DNA of 27,467 nucleotides from JABDBK01 sp964453575 (GCA_964453575.1 CAYVRW010000020.1:1-27467); one strand, 5' to 3'; counted from the stretch's first letter, positions 8,247-16,650 are shown. The notes: generated from the letters alone by a model not told the origin. Numbers and translations are program-made.

Positions 8247-9434
8247 ATGGACGTTTACATGTTTCGAAAATTACCCATCATTTTAATCATTCTCATTGCT
8301 TCAATCCTATTGTTAAATCCCCATTTATCATTAGAAACAAAGCAAATCATTTATGCACTCAGTTTAACAGTTAAATCGCTTATATTGATGTTGTTACCTA
8401 TCGTTATATTTGGACTACTATTTAACGCTATTGTTGGGCTATCACGCGGCGCAACTCTGGTCATTGCACTCATCTTATTCTGCGTCTGTGTTTCTAATTT
8501 TATATCTACTTTCTTAGGTCATTATGTAGGTATGTGGATATATGATTTTAACTTATCGCTAATATTACCTAAGGAAAATACGGGATTAACACCTGCATGG
8601 ACTTTTGAATTTCCTCGTTTAATTGCTAATAACAAAACCATGTTTGCAGGAATATTAGCGGGCTTACTATTAGGTAAATTTAAACATGACTTAGCAAAAA
8701 AAATATCTGTCCAGTTTGAGAAAATCATTGCGAAAACATTACAAAGTTTTACTATTTTGATTATCTTATTTGTCGCAGGGTTTGTGGTTAAAATGCAATT
8801 TGATGGTACTATTCACACTATTCTTAAAGATTATACCAGCATACTTTTGATCGTAATGCTTGCCCAATATGGCTATATTACCTTTGCTTATGCTGCATTA
8901 AATGGTTTTAAACTTCGTGAATCTTTAATTAATATTAAGAACATGTTACCTGCAGCGATGGCGGGATTTAGCACTATGTCCAGTGCTTCTGTCATGCCAT
9001 TAACAATTATAGGTGCTGAAGCAAATGCTAAAAATAAAGAAATCGCACGTTCTGTCGTACCTGCTACTGTTAATATTCATTTAGTAGGTGATTGTTTTGC
9101 GATTTCTATTTTTGCTTATGCTGTGATGAAAAGTTTTGGAATATCCGAACCTTCTTTAATGACTTATCTTGTATTTGTATGCTATTTTGTATTGGCTAAA
9201 TTTTCAGTGGCAGCTATTCCAGGCGGCGGTATTTTAGTTATGCTACCTGTTTTAGAAAGTTGTTTAGGATTTAATGGTGAAATGTTATCATTGATCACTG
9301 CTTTATATATTTTATTTGATCCTGTGATTACGAGTGCCAATGTTTTGGGTAATGGTATGTTCGCTAAATTGATTGATAATATCATGTCATTTCGCTTTAA
9401 ACGAAAGCATATACCATTACAAGAACAGGCCTAA
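8247..9434 (+). CDS. DAACS-family Na+/H+:dicarboxylate (amino acid) symporter
   Basis: This is a multi-spanning inner-membrane carrier of the glutamate/dicarboxylate symporter fold (395 residues). The two re-entrant loops can be seen. HP1 is at about 241-252 with a Ser-rich stretch (FSTMSSASVMPL), and HP2 is at about 322-330 (AAIPGGGIL). The TM7 motif reads NIHLVGD (276-282) where GltP-type proteins have NMDGT, and TM8 has FDPVITSANVLGN (357-369). The divergent TM7 and TM8 motifs mean the substrate should not be assumed to be glutamate or succinate. ATG 8247 is the longest start and ATG 8259 is an alternative; neither has a strong ribosome site. The stop is 3 bases before thpR, so the two are probably co-transcribed. 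Confidence 0.88.
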   Translation: MDVYMFRKLPIILIILIASILLLNPHLSLETKQIIYALSLTVKSLILMLLPIVIFGLLFNAIVGLSRGATLVIALILFCVCVSNFISTFLGHYVGMWIYDFNLSLILPKENTGLTPAWTFEFPRLIANNKTMFAGILAGLLLGKFKHDLAKKISVQFEKIIAKTLQSFTILIILFVAGFVVKMQFDGTIHTILKDYTSILLIVMLAQYGYITFAYAALNGFKLRESLINIKNMLPAAMAGFSTMSSASVMPLTIIGAEANAKNKEIARSVVPATVNIHLVGDCFAISIFAYAVMKSFGISEPSLMTYLVFVCYFVLAKFSVAAIPGGGILVMLPVLESCLGFNGEMLSLITALYILFDPVITSANVLGNGMFAKLIDNIMSFRFKRKHIPLQEQA

Positions 9435-9437
9435 TCG

Positions 9438-9986
9438 ATGATTCGAACATTTTTTGCTATTGATATTCCACAAGATATACAAGAAAGTATTAATAGCATT
9501 ATTCAATTATTAAAAACTAATGATCAGATAAAGGTAAAGTGGAGCAAGTTGCATAAGCTCCACATTACTTTGCAATTTTTAAAAGAATTGTCACTCGCTG
9601 ATATTCCTGCATTAATGGAAAATGTACGTCATGAACTAAGTGGCATTCCATCCTTTGAAATTGAATTAGGCCCGCCAGGGCTGTTTCCTGACAATGTTCG
9701 TCCGCATGTCATCTCCATGGCTCCTCTATCCGATGATAGGCTTAATCAGCTCTCAAAACGCATAGGGCAGGGCATTCTCGCGACCCATTACCCAATTGAG
9801 ACACGTATTTATCGCCCGCATTTGACCCTGGGGCATGTTATAGAAGCTCCGCCTGAAAGTTTTTCTTTTGAAAAGATTAAGTTACCTCATAAGCTAAAAT
9901 TTCTGGTGAATGAAATTGTATATTATCAAAGCAGCCCATCAAAAAATGGATCTTATTACACACCATTAGCTCGAATTGATATTTGA
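9438..9986 (+). CDS. thpR: RNA 2',3'-cyclic phosphodiesterase (2H family)
   Basis: This 182-residue member of the LigT/2H phosphoesterase family hydrolyses 2',3'-cyclic phosphate RNA ends to 2'-phosphates and was first named 2'-5' RNA ligase. Both catalytic HxTx motifs are present and correctly spaced: HITL at 42-45 and HLTL at 128-131, the latter in YRPHLTLGHV. The N terminus RTFFAIDIP is typical. It starts three bases after the symporter stop. It is followed by about 100 bases of intergenic DNA leading to the promoter and leader of the aromatic operon. Confidence 0.93.
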   Translation: MIRTFFAIDIPQDIQESINSIIQLLKTNDQIKVKWSKLHKLHITLQFLKELSLADIPALMENVRHELSGIPSFEIELGPPGLFPDNVRPHVISMAPLSDDRLNQLSKRIGQGILATHYPIETRIYRPHLTLGHVIEAPPESFSFEKIKLPHKLKFLVNEIVYYQSSPSKNGSYYTPLARIDI

Positions 9987-10009
9987 GATACCGACTGTCA
10001 CAATTTAGT

Positions 10010-10022
10010 GCATAAATTATGC
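10010..10022. promoter_or_regulatory. 13-bp palindrome GCATAAATTATGC upstream of the aromatic operon
   Basis: A perfect palindrome, GCATAA-A-TTATGC, sits just upstream of the candidate operon promoter. It is a plausible regulator site, but the sequence is AT-rich and no known operator (TrpR, TyrR) matches. Confidence 0.3.
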
Positions 10023-10031
10023 TATAATTAT

Positions 10032-10060
10032 TTGACAATTATCAGAAAAAATGATAAAAC
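10032..10060 (+). promoter_or_regulatory. Candidate promoter of the aromatic operon with internal inverted repeat
   Basis: A consensus -35 TTGACA lies at 10032-10037. The -10 is less clear: GATAAA (10053), ATAAAA (10054) or TAAAAC (10055), with spacers of 15-17. Between them is an inverted repeat, TTATCA (10039-10044) and TGATAA (10052-10057), placed where a repressor could block RNA polymerase. The assignment is by eye. Confidence 0.4.
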
Positions 10061-10100
10061 GTATAAATAATATACAAAATTTACTTAAATTGTGATAATC

Positions 10101-10274
10101 ATGAACTTACATAACGACAGACAAAAGATGGTAACCGCTGTCACCGCTCAGGTGATGGATGTTATTTGTCGTTATTTTTCAAAAGCTTATTCCTTTTATT
10201 TTTGGCCCCAAAGGCCAAACATACTCGCATCTAAAATTTATCTTTATTACCCAAAAAACCCTTCAAGGGTTTAG
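10101..10274 (+). CDS. Putative aromatic-amino-acid leader peptide
   Basis: A short frame upstream of aroA ends in TAG at 10272-10274. Its central part reads RYFSKAYSFYFWP. Codons 10173-10205 specify Y, F, S, K, A, Y, S, F, Y, F, W, so seven of eleven are aromatic and all three aromatic amino acids are represented. Further Tyr codons lie at 10239, 10245 and 10248. The start is uncertain: GTG 10092 and ATG 10101, 10128 and 10155 are all in frame and none has a well-spaced ribosome site. The Trp codon lies in the 5' arm of one hairpin and the stop codon in the 3' arm of another, as in trp/phe-type attenuators. Established examples are trpL and pheL; this one is my inference. The main alternative is that a T-rich non-coding leader encodes Phe and Tyr by chance. 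Confidence 0.5.
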   Translation: MNLHNDRQKMVTAVTAQVMDVICRYFSKAYSFYFWPQRPNILASKIYLYYPKNPSRV

Positions 10275-10316
10275 TTCTTACGCACCTATTTTGCGTTAGG
10301 TAATCGTACATTTTTT
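10201..10316 (+). promoter_or_regulatory. Candidate transcription attenuator of the aromatic operon
   Basis: Four structures can be drawn. Hairpin A is TTTGGCC (10201-10207) with GGCCAAA (10213-10219). Hairpin B is AAACCCT (10256-10262) with AGGGTTT (10266-10272). The terminator-like form is TACG-CCTA with TAGG-CGTA (10279-10308), followed by CA and T6 (10311-10316). The alternative pairs ATTACC (10246-10251) with GGTAAT (10299-10304), which removes TAGG from the terminator and encloses hairpin B plus ACGCA/TGCGT (10280-10296). A ribosome stalled at the aromatic codons would leave 10246-10251 free (read-through); one reaching the stop would cover it (termination). Stems are short and were not computed. 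Confidence 0.4.
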
Positions 10317-10319
10317 ATA

Positions 10320-11636
10320 GTGAGTATTCGTATGCTGTATTTAAAAGTAAAACAAAGTTTAAAATTGAATGGAAAAGTCATCCCGCCAAGCTCTAAGTCG
10401 CAAAGTATTAGAGGCCTGATTTTTGCGTTGCTTGCAAAAGGTGAATCCACTTTGATGAATGTATTGGATTCAGATGATATACATGATGCAGTCAATGTTT
10501 GTAGAAAATTAGGCGTAGAAATTACTGTTCATGAAGATCAATACCATATCAATAGTCATGGTTTACCTATTAAATCCCATTGTAAAGCCATTAATACCGG
10601 CAATTCAGGCATAACCACGCGATTTATCATGCCGTTGTTAGGATTTCGTGAAAATTCACAAGAAGCTATCATCGTCAATTGTGGTGAGCAAATGCGAGCA
10701 AGGCCCATTCATTCGTTAGTTAATGCATTAAGACAATTAGGTCTGACTGTCGAATATGTAGAAAAAGAAGGTATATTACCTGTCGCTATTTCAGGAAATT
10801 TAAAAGGCGGCGTCACTGAAGTTGATGGCATTACTTCCCAATATTTATCTGCTTTACTTATTTCATTACCATGCGCGCCAAACGACAGTGAAATTACCGT
10901 AAAAAATTTACATGAACGGCCATATGTAGAAATGACTTTGAATTGGTTAAAATCGCAAAATATCCAATATACCCATAAAAAGGAAAACAACAGTGATACT
11001 TACCATATTAAAGGAAATCAACGTTATAAAAATATAACGATATCTATTGCCGGAGATTTTTCATCCGCTTCCTATTTGATTGCAGCAGCTGCCATGATGG
11101 AAGGTAGTGTTGAATTATCTGGATTAAATATGCAAGACCCGCAGGGTGATAAACGATTAGTGACTATCTTACAAGAAATGGGAGCACAAATTACTATAGA
11201 ACCAGACCGATTATTTATTCAAGGCGGAAAAAAATTAAAAGGTATAAAAATTGATGCTAATGATATCCCAGATCTTTTACCTACTTTAGCTGTCATTGGT
11301 ACACAAGCTGTTGGCAAAACTGAAATTTATAATGTTAAACAAGCCCGCATCAAAGAAACTGATCGTATTCATTCCATGACCGAAGGCTTAAGTTTATTAG
11401 GTGCGAAAGTGGATGAACATGAAGATGGATTAACCATTTATCAAAGCAATCTTAGCGGCGCACAAGTTAAAGGATATGGCGATCATCGAACCGTCATGGC
11501 ATTAAGTCTTGCCGGTATGTTGGCAGAAGGGTCAACCATTATTGAAGATGCGGAAGCTATCAATAAAACCTATCCAACATATATAGAAAACATGCGTTCA
11601 ATCGGTGCATTGATGGAGGTGAAAAATGAACTCTAA
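10320..11636 (+). CDS. aroA: 3-phosphoshikimate 1-carboxyvinyltransferase (EPSP synthase)
   Basis: The enzyme transfers the enolpyruvyl group of PEP to shikimate-3-phosphate. Family motifs present are PPSSKSQS near the N terminus (substrate Lys26, Ser27), NTGNSGITTR (92-101), GITSQYLSALL, GDFSSASYLIAAA, DIPDLLPTLAV with the catalytic Asp, KETDRI and GYGDHRTVMA. The length (438) is normal. The frame opens with GTG 10320; ATG 10332 (MLYLKVKQ) with GTGAG upstream is an equally good start. It is the first structural gene of the aromatic cluster, immediately after the putative attenuator, and its 3' end overlaps aroK by 11 bases, which points to translational coupling. Confidence 0.96.
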   Translation: MSIRMLYLKVKQSLKLNGKVIPPSSKSQSIRGLIFALLAKGESTLMNVLDSDDIHDAVNVCRKLGVEITVHEDQYHINSHGLPIKSHCKAINTGNSGITTRFIMPLLGFRENSQEAIIVNCGEQMRARPIHSLVNALRQLGLTVEYVEKEGILPVAISGNLKGGVTEVDGITSQYLSALLISLPCAPNDSEITVKNLHERPYVEMTLNWLKSQNIQYTHKKENNSDTYHIKGNQRYKNITISIAGDFSSASYLIAAAAMMEGSVELSGLNMQDPQGDKRLVTILQEMGAQITIEPDRLFIQGGKKLKGIKIDANDIPDLLPTLAVIGTQAVGKTEIYNVKQARIKETDRIHSMTEGLSLLGAKVDEHEDGLTIYQSNLSGAQVKGYGDHRTVMALSLAGMLAEGSTIIEDAEAINKTYPTYIENMRSIGALMEVKNEL

Positions 11637-12168
11637 ACTCAATCACCAAAACCATCATATTATTTTCATAGGTTTTAAAAGTGTAGGAAAGTCAGCGATT
11701 GGTAAAGAAATTGCGGCCAGACTTCATAAATCATTTATCGATATAGATAAAAACATTGAAAACATGTTCGAGAGTGAAAATCAAAAGAAATTATCATGTC
11801 GTCAAATCATGTTGCAACATGGGCAAGATTATTTTAGAAATCTCGAAAATAAAGCCTTGCAAGAAGTTATTATTTCGAAACCTTCTATTATTTCATTAGG
11901 AGGAGGGACGTTGCTGAATGAAGAAAATCAAAAATTGATTCGAGGAAATATTATCATACATGTTATTGCGCCCAAAAGTATAACTTTTGAAAGAATCATG
12001 ATCAATGGCAGACCCGCATTTTTTTCACCCGATGAAAATCCCTTAGAAACATTTAATAAACTTTGGGATGAACGAGAAAAAACCTACAAAAAATTGGCTA
12101 ACTTTACCATCAAAAATGATGGAACCATAAATGAAGCCGTTAATCAAATATTAGAAGCGCAAGGGTGA
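11626..12168 (+). CDS. aroK: Shikimate kinase
   Basis: The enzyme phosphorylates shikimate at the 3-OH with ATP. The Walker A is GFKSVGKS (16-23). FIDIDK (38-42) supplies the Mg/shikimate Asp residues, YFRNLE (69-74) the substrate Arg, SLGGGT (90-95) the shikimate-binding glycines, and NGRPAF (127-132) the lid Arg. All expected residues are present in 180 residues. The start overlaps the end of aroA by 11 bases and is preceded by GGAGG six bases upstream, still inside aroA. The stop lies 4 bases before the dehydroquinase start. Confidence 0.95.
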   Translation: MNSKLNHQNHHIIFIGFKSVGKSAIGKEIAARLHKSFIDIDKNIENMFESENQKKLSCRQIMLQHGQDYFRNLENKALQEVIISKPSIISLGGGTLLNEENQKLIRGNIIIHVIAPKSITFERIMINGRPAFFSPDENPLETFNKLWDEREKTYKKLANFTIKNDGTINEAVNQILEAQG

Positions 12169-12172
12169 TGTT

Positions 12173-12613
12173 ATGAATAAAATTTTATTAATGCATGGTG
12201 CAAATTTAAATTTCCTTGGGAAACGCAATCCTGAGCACTATGGAAATCTGACATTACAAACCCTTGAAGCATTAACTGCAGAAGAAGCTAAAAAACATAA
12301 TTATGAGATTATTTCATATCAATCAAATCACGAAGGAAATTTAATTGATAAATTACAATTAGAATCTCAGCATTGTGTTGGAATTATTATTAATCCAGGA
12401 GCATTTACACATTATAGCTATGCTTTATATGATGCATTACTAGATACCAAGCTTCCTATTGTGGAAGTTCATCTTTCTGATATTAAACAACGAGACGCAT
12501 GGCGAAGTATATCAGTGACTGCTCCTGCATGTATTGAGGTTATTTGGGGAAAAAAGGAAAAAGGATATATAAAAGCTGTTAATATTCTTGTGGAGCACCT
12601 AAAAAATGATTAA
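12173..12613 (+). CDS. aroQ: 3-dehydroquinate dehydratase, type II
   Basis: The type II enzyme removes water from 3-dehydroquinate to give 3-dehydroshikimate and is usually a dodecamer. The N-terminal block HGANLNFLGKRNPEHYG contains the catalytic Tyr23 and the flexible-loop Arg18. SYQSNHEGNLID, NPGAFTHYSYAL and EVHLSDIKQRDAWR are the other signature blocks, the last with the catalytic His. The 146-residue length is typical. It overlaps aroE by 8 bases. It is unrelated to the chorismate mutase at the end of the operon, although both enzyme types are called AroQ in the literature. Confidence 0.95.
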   Translation: MNKILLMHGANLNFLGKRNPEHYGNLTLQTLEALTAEEAKKHNYEIISYQSNHEGNLIDKLQLESQHCVGIIINPGAFTHYSYALYDALLDTKLPIVEVHLSDIKQRDAWRSISVTAPACIEVIWGKKEKGYIKAVNILVEHLKND

Positions 12614-13424
12614 TCAAAAAACACAATTAAATATGGTTATTGGTTTTCCACTGGAACACACCCAAAGTCCATTATTGCATAATTCCGTTTATCACGCGCT
12701 CAACTTGAATTATGTATTATTAGCATTTCCTAATAAAAATCTTGTATCAATGATTAAATCTATAAAAACATTATCCGTTGGCTTAACTGCAGTGACTATG
12801 CCTTTCAAAGAAAAAGTCATCAAATACTTAGACCATTGCAGCCCAGAAGTCAAAAGCTTAAAAGCCGCAAATACTATTATTCAAAGGAAAGGTAAACTTT
12901 ACGGATACAACACCGATGTTGACGGCGTAAAATATGCATTAAGAAATACTTCGTTGCATAAAAAAAATGTTTTATTAATAGGGTGCGGTGGCGCTTCCCG
13001 ATCTGCAGCATTAGTTCTACAACAAAATCGAGCCAATATATTTTGGTTAAATAGAACTAAAAAAAAGGCTGTAGCGTTAGCAAAAACATTTGGTGGAGAA
13101 GTTATCGATTACACACAATTAAAAGATTTATCAATTGATGTGATTATAAATACGACGCCACTGGGCATGTACCCCCATGTTAAAAATACGCCTTTACCCA
13201 ATTATATTTTTAAACCACATCAAACTGTTTTTGATATGGTTTATAACCCAATGAATACCAAGCTATTAATACAAGCAAAAAAAAGAAAAGCTAAAATTAT
13301 TTGCGGCTTAGATATGTTTATTGGTCAAGGGCTTAAACAAATTGAATTATTAAGTAATAAATCAATCCGTTCACAGAAAATGATTGATGTTATTACAAAA
13401 TTATTTAAAACGAGGTCATTATGA
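12606..13424 (+). CDS. aroE: Shikimate 5-dehydrogenase (NADP+)
   Basis: The enzyme reduces 3-dehydroshikimate to shikimate with NADPH. GFPLEHTQSPLLHN (13-26) holds the substrate Ser, TMPFKE (64-69) the catalytic Lys68, AANTI (87-91) and YNTDVDG (101-107) the Asn/Asp pair, and GCGGASR (126-132) is the dinucleotide-binding loop. NRTKKK (149-154) is the basic patch that selects NADPH. NTTPLGMYP and a C-terminal GLDMFIGQG block complete the family pattern. The length of 272 is standard. It overlaps the dehydroquinase gene by 8 bases and the DAHP synthase gene by ATGA. Confidence 0.95.
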   Translation: MINQKTQLNMVIGFPLEHTQSPLLHNSVYHALNLNYVLLAFPNKNLVSMIKSIKTLSVGLTAVTMPFKEKVIKYLDHCSPEVKSLKAANTIIQRKGKLYGYNTDVDGVKYALRNTSLHKKNVLLIGCGGASRSAALVLQQNRANIFWLNRTKKKAVALAKTFGGEVIDYTQLKDLSIDVIINTTPLGMYPHVKNTPLPNYIFKPHQTVFDMVYNPMNTKLLIQAKKRKAKIICGLDMFIGQGLKQIELLSNKSIRSQKMIDVITKLFKTRSL

Positions 13425-14461
13425 ATTTTTCTATTATTAAAAAACTTACTCCTCTCGAGGAAATTATCCAATCCTATCCGCTGAGCTCATCTGCTATGAA
13501 GCGTATCATACATGATAGACAGGAAGTGAAGAATATTATTGAAAGCAAAGATAATCGATTATTAATGATCGTCGGTCCTTGTTCGGCATGGCCTAAAGAT
13601 GCTGTCTTAGATTATGCTCATCGCTTAGTTGCCTTAAACGAGAAAGTTAAGCATGTGATTAAATTAGTCATGCGGGTTTACATTCAAAAACCACGAACTA
13701 CCAAAGGCTGGACGGGACCTGTCAATCAGCCAGACCCCTGTGCTTATCCCGATATTGAAGAAGGTATCAGGTATGTTAGAGATATGATGATCAAAGTAAT
13801 TGATATTGGTCTTCCTATCGCAGATGAAGCTTTATTCACCCATAATGCTAAAGGTTTTTTAGAGCTATTAACCTGGGTTGCCATTGGCGCTCGAAGTGCT
13901 GAAGATCAAGAACACCGAATCTTTGCATCAGCCATTGATTGTGCTGTCGGTATGAAAAATCCTACGCATGGTTCTATTGAAATTGGTGTAAACGGGGTTA
14001 TTGCAGCCCAACATCCGCATGTTGCAGTATTTGATGGTTACGAAGTACAAACCCATGGTAATTCACATGCGCATTTAGTATTACGCGGCAGCAATAATGC
14101 GCCTAACTATTCAGTGGAACACCTGGAAAAAGTCAAACATTATATGGATATCAATAACATTATCAATCCGTCCGTGGTGATTGATGCAAGCCATGACAAC
14201 TGTTTGATAAATGGGAAAAAAGACCAAAGCTTACAACCGAATATTGTTTTTGATGTTATTGATAGCATCAAAGATAAACCTGAATTAAAAAAATTAGTGA
14301 AAGGATTTATGGTTGAGAGTTTTATCAAGGAAGGCAATCAAAAAGTTGATGCTAACAAACCGGAAAATATTGACCTTGGCGGTTTATCCATTACGGACCC
14401 TTGCTTAAGCTGGGAACATACTGAAAAGTTTTTATTAGAATTAGCAGGAAAATTATCATGA
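13421..14461 (+). CDS. 3-deoxy-7-phosphoheptulonate (DAHP) synthase, type I
   Basis: This first committed step condenses PEP and erythrose-4-phosphate. GPCS (52-55) with metal ligand Cys54, RVYIQKPRTTKGW (85-97), DASHDN with His258, MVES with Glu299 and ITDP with Asp326 give all four metal ligands known from E. coli AroG. The 346 residues match the AroF/G/H-type length. The middle part is unlike E. coli AroG: where the latter has GEFLD, this has DEALF, and it reads GARSAEDQEHR and GMKNPTHGS, a pattern I associate with Gram-positive type homologues. The residues governing Phe/Tyr feedback in AroG are therefore not clearly kept. It starts by an ATGA overlap with aroE and ends by an ATGA overlap with aroB; GAGG precedes the start. 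Confidence 0.94.
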   Translation: MNFSIIKKLTPLEEIIQSYPLSSSAMKRIIHDRQEVKNIIESKDNRLLMIVGPCSAWPKDAVLDYAHRLVALNEKVKHVIKLVMRVYIQKPRTTKGWTGPVNQPDPCAYPDIEEGIRYVRDMMIKVIDIGLPIADEALFTHNAKGFLELLTWVAIGARSAEDQEHRIFASAIDCAVGMKNPTHGSIEIGVNGVIAAQHPHVAVFDGYEVQTHGNSHAHLVLRGSNNAPNYSVEHLEKVKHYMDINNIINPSVVIDASHDNCLINGKKDQSLQPNIVFDVIDSIKDKPELKKLVKGFMVESFIKEGNQKVDANKPENIDLGGLSITDPCLSWEHTEKFLLELAGKLS

Positions 14462-15579
14462 AGCAGCTTACAGTTAATATTCCAGCCGCCAAAGTAATTT
14501 CCTATCCTATATTAATAGGAAAGGATTTTTGTAATAAAAATCTATCATGGGCTCCAAAAGATTATGAAAAAATCATTGTTATTACAGATCATAAAGTAAA
14601 AAAGTATTACGGAACCCGTTTTGCTAAATTATTAAAAACTAAAGGCTATAACGTTTCATTATTATCATTTCCAGCAGGTGAAAAATATAAAAGTATTAAA
14701 ACGAAAATTAAACTTGAAGAACAAATGTTGAAACTGCATTGTGGCAGAGATACGTTAATTTTAGCCCTAGGTGGCGGCGTGGTGGGTGATTTAGCAGGTT
14801 TTATCGCTGCAACTTACATGCGCGGTATAGCTTATATGCAAATTCCAACAACGTTGTTGGCCATGGTCGATAGCAGCATTGGTGGTAAAACTGGTATCGA
14901 TACTGCGCAAGGCAAAAATCTTATTGGTGCATTTTGGCAACCCCAAGCTGTTATTGCGGATATAAATTGCTTACGCACTTTGCCACAAAAACATCTTATT
15001 AATGGCTTAATAGAAGCATTAAAAGTATTTCTTACCAACGATGCTAAAAGCTTAACTTATTTTCAAAATAACATAGATAGAATTTTGGATTACGATACTA
15101 CTACACTCGTCAGCATAGTACAAAGAGCAGCTGCTATTAAAAGCCATATTGTTAGTCAAGATGAAAAAGAAAGTAATTTACGTATGGTTTTAAATTTAGG
15201 TCATACCATAGGTCATGCCTTGGAGCTTGTCAGTCAATACAAATTATTACATGGTTATGCAGTTGCTTATGGCATATTAGTAGAAGCAAAAATCGCTGAA
15301 TTGATGGGATTGTTATCTACTGAAAATTACAACAGGATTGCAGCACTATTGAAAAAATTGCATATATCAGGTTATATGCTTAAAAAATGGAACATAAATA
15401 AAATTATTGCGGCGACAGCACTCGATAAGAAAGCAAGACGCGGTAAAATAAACTATGTCCTATTAAAAAATATAGGTGAGGTGTATCAACATGATAAGCG
15501 TTATGCACATGCAGTGCCTGTTAAAACGGTTAAAAAAGCTTTTCAGGATATCATAGGAGGATCACCTCATGTCAGGTAA
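14458..15579 (+). CDS. aroB: 3-dehydroquinate synthase
   Basis: This NAD+- and metal-dependent enzyme converts DAHP to 3-dehydroquinate. FPAGEKYKS (71-79), GGGVVGDLAGFIA (105-117), YMRGIAYMQIPTTLLA and DSSIGGKTGID (138-148) are hallmark blocks. Metal ligands are expected at Glu186 (GLIEALK), His249 (LGHTIGH) and His265. The last motif reads HGYAVAYG rather than the usual HGEAV, a small deviation. The 373-residue length is normal. The start overlaps DAHP synthase (ATGA) and the 3' end overlaps aroC by 11 bases. Confidence 0.95.
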   Translation: MKQLTVNIPAAKVISYPILIGKDFCNKNLSWAPKDYEKIIVITDHKVKKYYGTRFAKLLKTKGYNVSLLSFPAGEKYKSIKTKIKLEEQMLKLHCGRDTLILALGGGVVGDLAGFIAATYMRGIAYMQIPTTLLAMVDSSIGGKTGIDTAQGKNLIGAFWQPQAVIADINCLRTLPQKHLINGLIEALKVFLTNDAKSLTYFQNNIDRILDYDTTTLVSIVQRAAAIKSHIVSQDEKESNLRMVLNLGHTIGHALELVSQYKLLHGYAVAYGILVEAKIAELMGLLSTENYNRIAALLKKLHISGYMLKKWNINKIIAATALDKKARRGKINYVLLKNIGEVYQHDKRYAHAVPVKTVKKAFQDIIGGSPHVR

Positions 15580-16648
15580 CAGTTTTGGACAATTATTTAA
15601 AATTACCACATGCGGTGAATCTCATGGCGGTGCGGTGGGTGTTATTGTTGACGGATGTCCTCCAGGTTTAGCTATTACCGAAGCTGACATTCAAACCGAA
15701 CTTGATCGCCGTAAACCAGGACAGAGTGATATTACAACTCCTCGCAAAGAAGAAGATATTATTCATATTTTATCTGGCGTTTTTGAAGGAAAGACCACTG
15801 GCACTCCTATACTTCTTTTAGCTTACAATCGTGATATGCGTCCAGAAGATTACAATGAATTAAAAAAAGTGTATCGTCCATCGCATGCTGATTATACTTA
15901 TTCGATGAAATATGGTTTGAGAGATTATCGCGGCAGTGGCAGAGCTAGCGCAAGAGAAACCTTGGCTAGGGTTGCATCGGGTGCCATTGCCAAAAAATAT
16001 TTAAAAGAAAAATTAAATATTGAAATATTAAGTTATGTAGAACAGGTGGGAAATATACGCACTGATATTGATTATAATAATGTAACCCTTGCTGACATAG
16101 AAAAAAATATCATTCGTTGCCCAGACCAGAAGAAAGCTATCGAAATGATTAAACTTATTGAGGCAGTAAAAGCTGAAGGTGATTCTATAGGTGGCATCAT
16201 TAAAGGTGTTATTCGCAATGTACCTGTGGGCCTAGGAGAACCTGTTTTTGATAAGTTATCTTCTGATCTAGGCAAAGCCATGCTGAGTATTAACGCTGTT
16301 AAAGGCTTTGAAATAGGCTCTGGATTTGATGGAGTAAGCATGCGAGGCAGCGAGCATAATGATTCGTTTATCGTAGAAGATGGTAAATTGAAACTTAAAA
16401 CCAATTTTGCAGGTGGAACATTAGGGGGCATTTCAACGGGTGCAGATATTTATTTTAGAGTTGCCTTTAAACCTGTTTCAACCATTAGCAAAGAGCAGCA
16501 AACAGTTAATGTAGACCATAAACCGGTTTCATTACAAGCAGCTGGAAGACATGATCCTTGTGTGTTACCAAGGGCCGTGCCTATCGTGGATGCGATGTCA
16601 GCTTTAGTGATTATGGACCATTATTTACGACATAAGGCACATAGTTAA
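15569..16648 (+). CDS. aroC: Chorismate synthase
   Basis: This FMNH2-requiring enzyme converts EPSP to chorismate. The N terminus GNSFGQLFKITTCGESHG contains the first chorismate synthase signature. HADYTYSMKYGLRDYRGSGR and SARET (about 106-130) form the second, and RHDPCVLPRAVPIVDAM near the C terminus the third. The length (359) is typical of bacterial enzymes. The start is preceded by a near-perfect ribosome site (AGGAGG) inside the aroB 3' end. The stop is 2 bases before the dehydratase gene. Confidence 0.97.
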   Translation: MSGNSFGQLFKITTCGESHGGAVGVIVDGCPPGLAITEADIQTELDRRKPGQSDITTPRKEEDIIHILSGVFEGKTTGTPILLLAYNRDMRPEDYNELKKVYRPSHADYTYSMKYGLRDYRGSGRASARETLARVASGAIAKKYLKEKLNIEILSYVEQVGNIRTDIDYNNVTLADIEKNIIRCPDQKKAIEMIKLIEAVKAEGDSIGGIIKGVIRNVPVGLGEPVFDKLSSDLGKAMLSINAVKGFEIGSGFDGVSMRGSEHNDSFIVEDGKLKLKTNFAGGTLGGISTGADIYFRVAFKPVSTISKEQQTVNVDHKPVSLQAAGRHDPCVLPRAVPIVDAMSALVIMDHYLRHKAHS

Positions 16649-16650
16649 TT

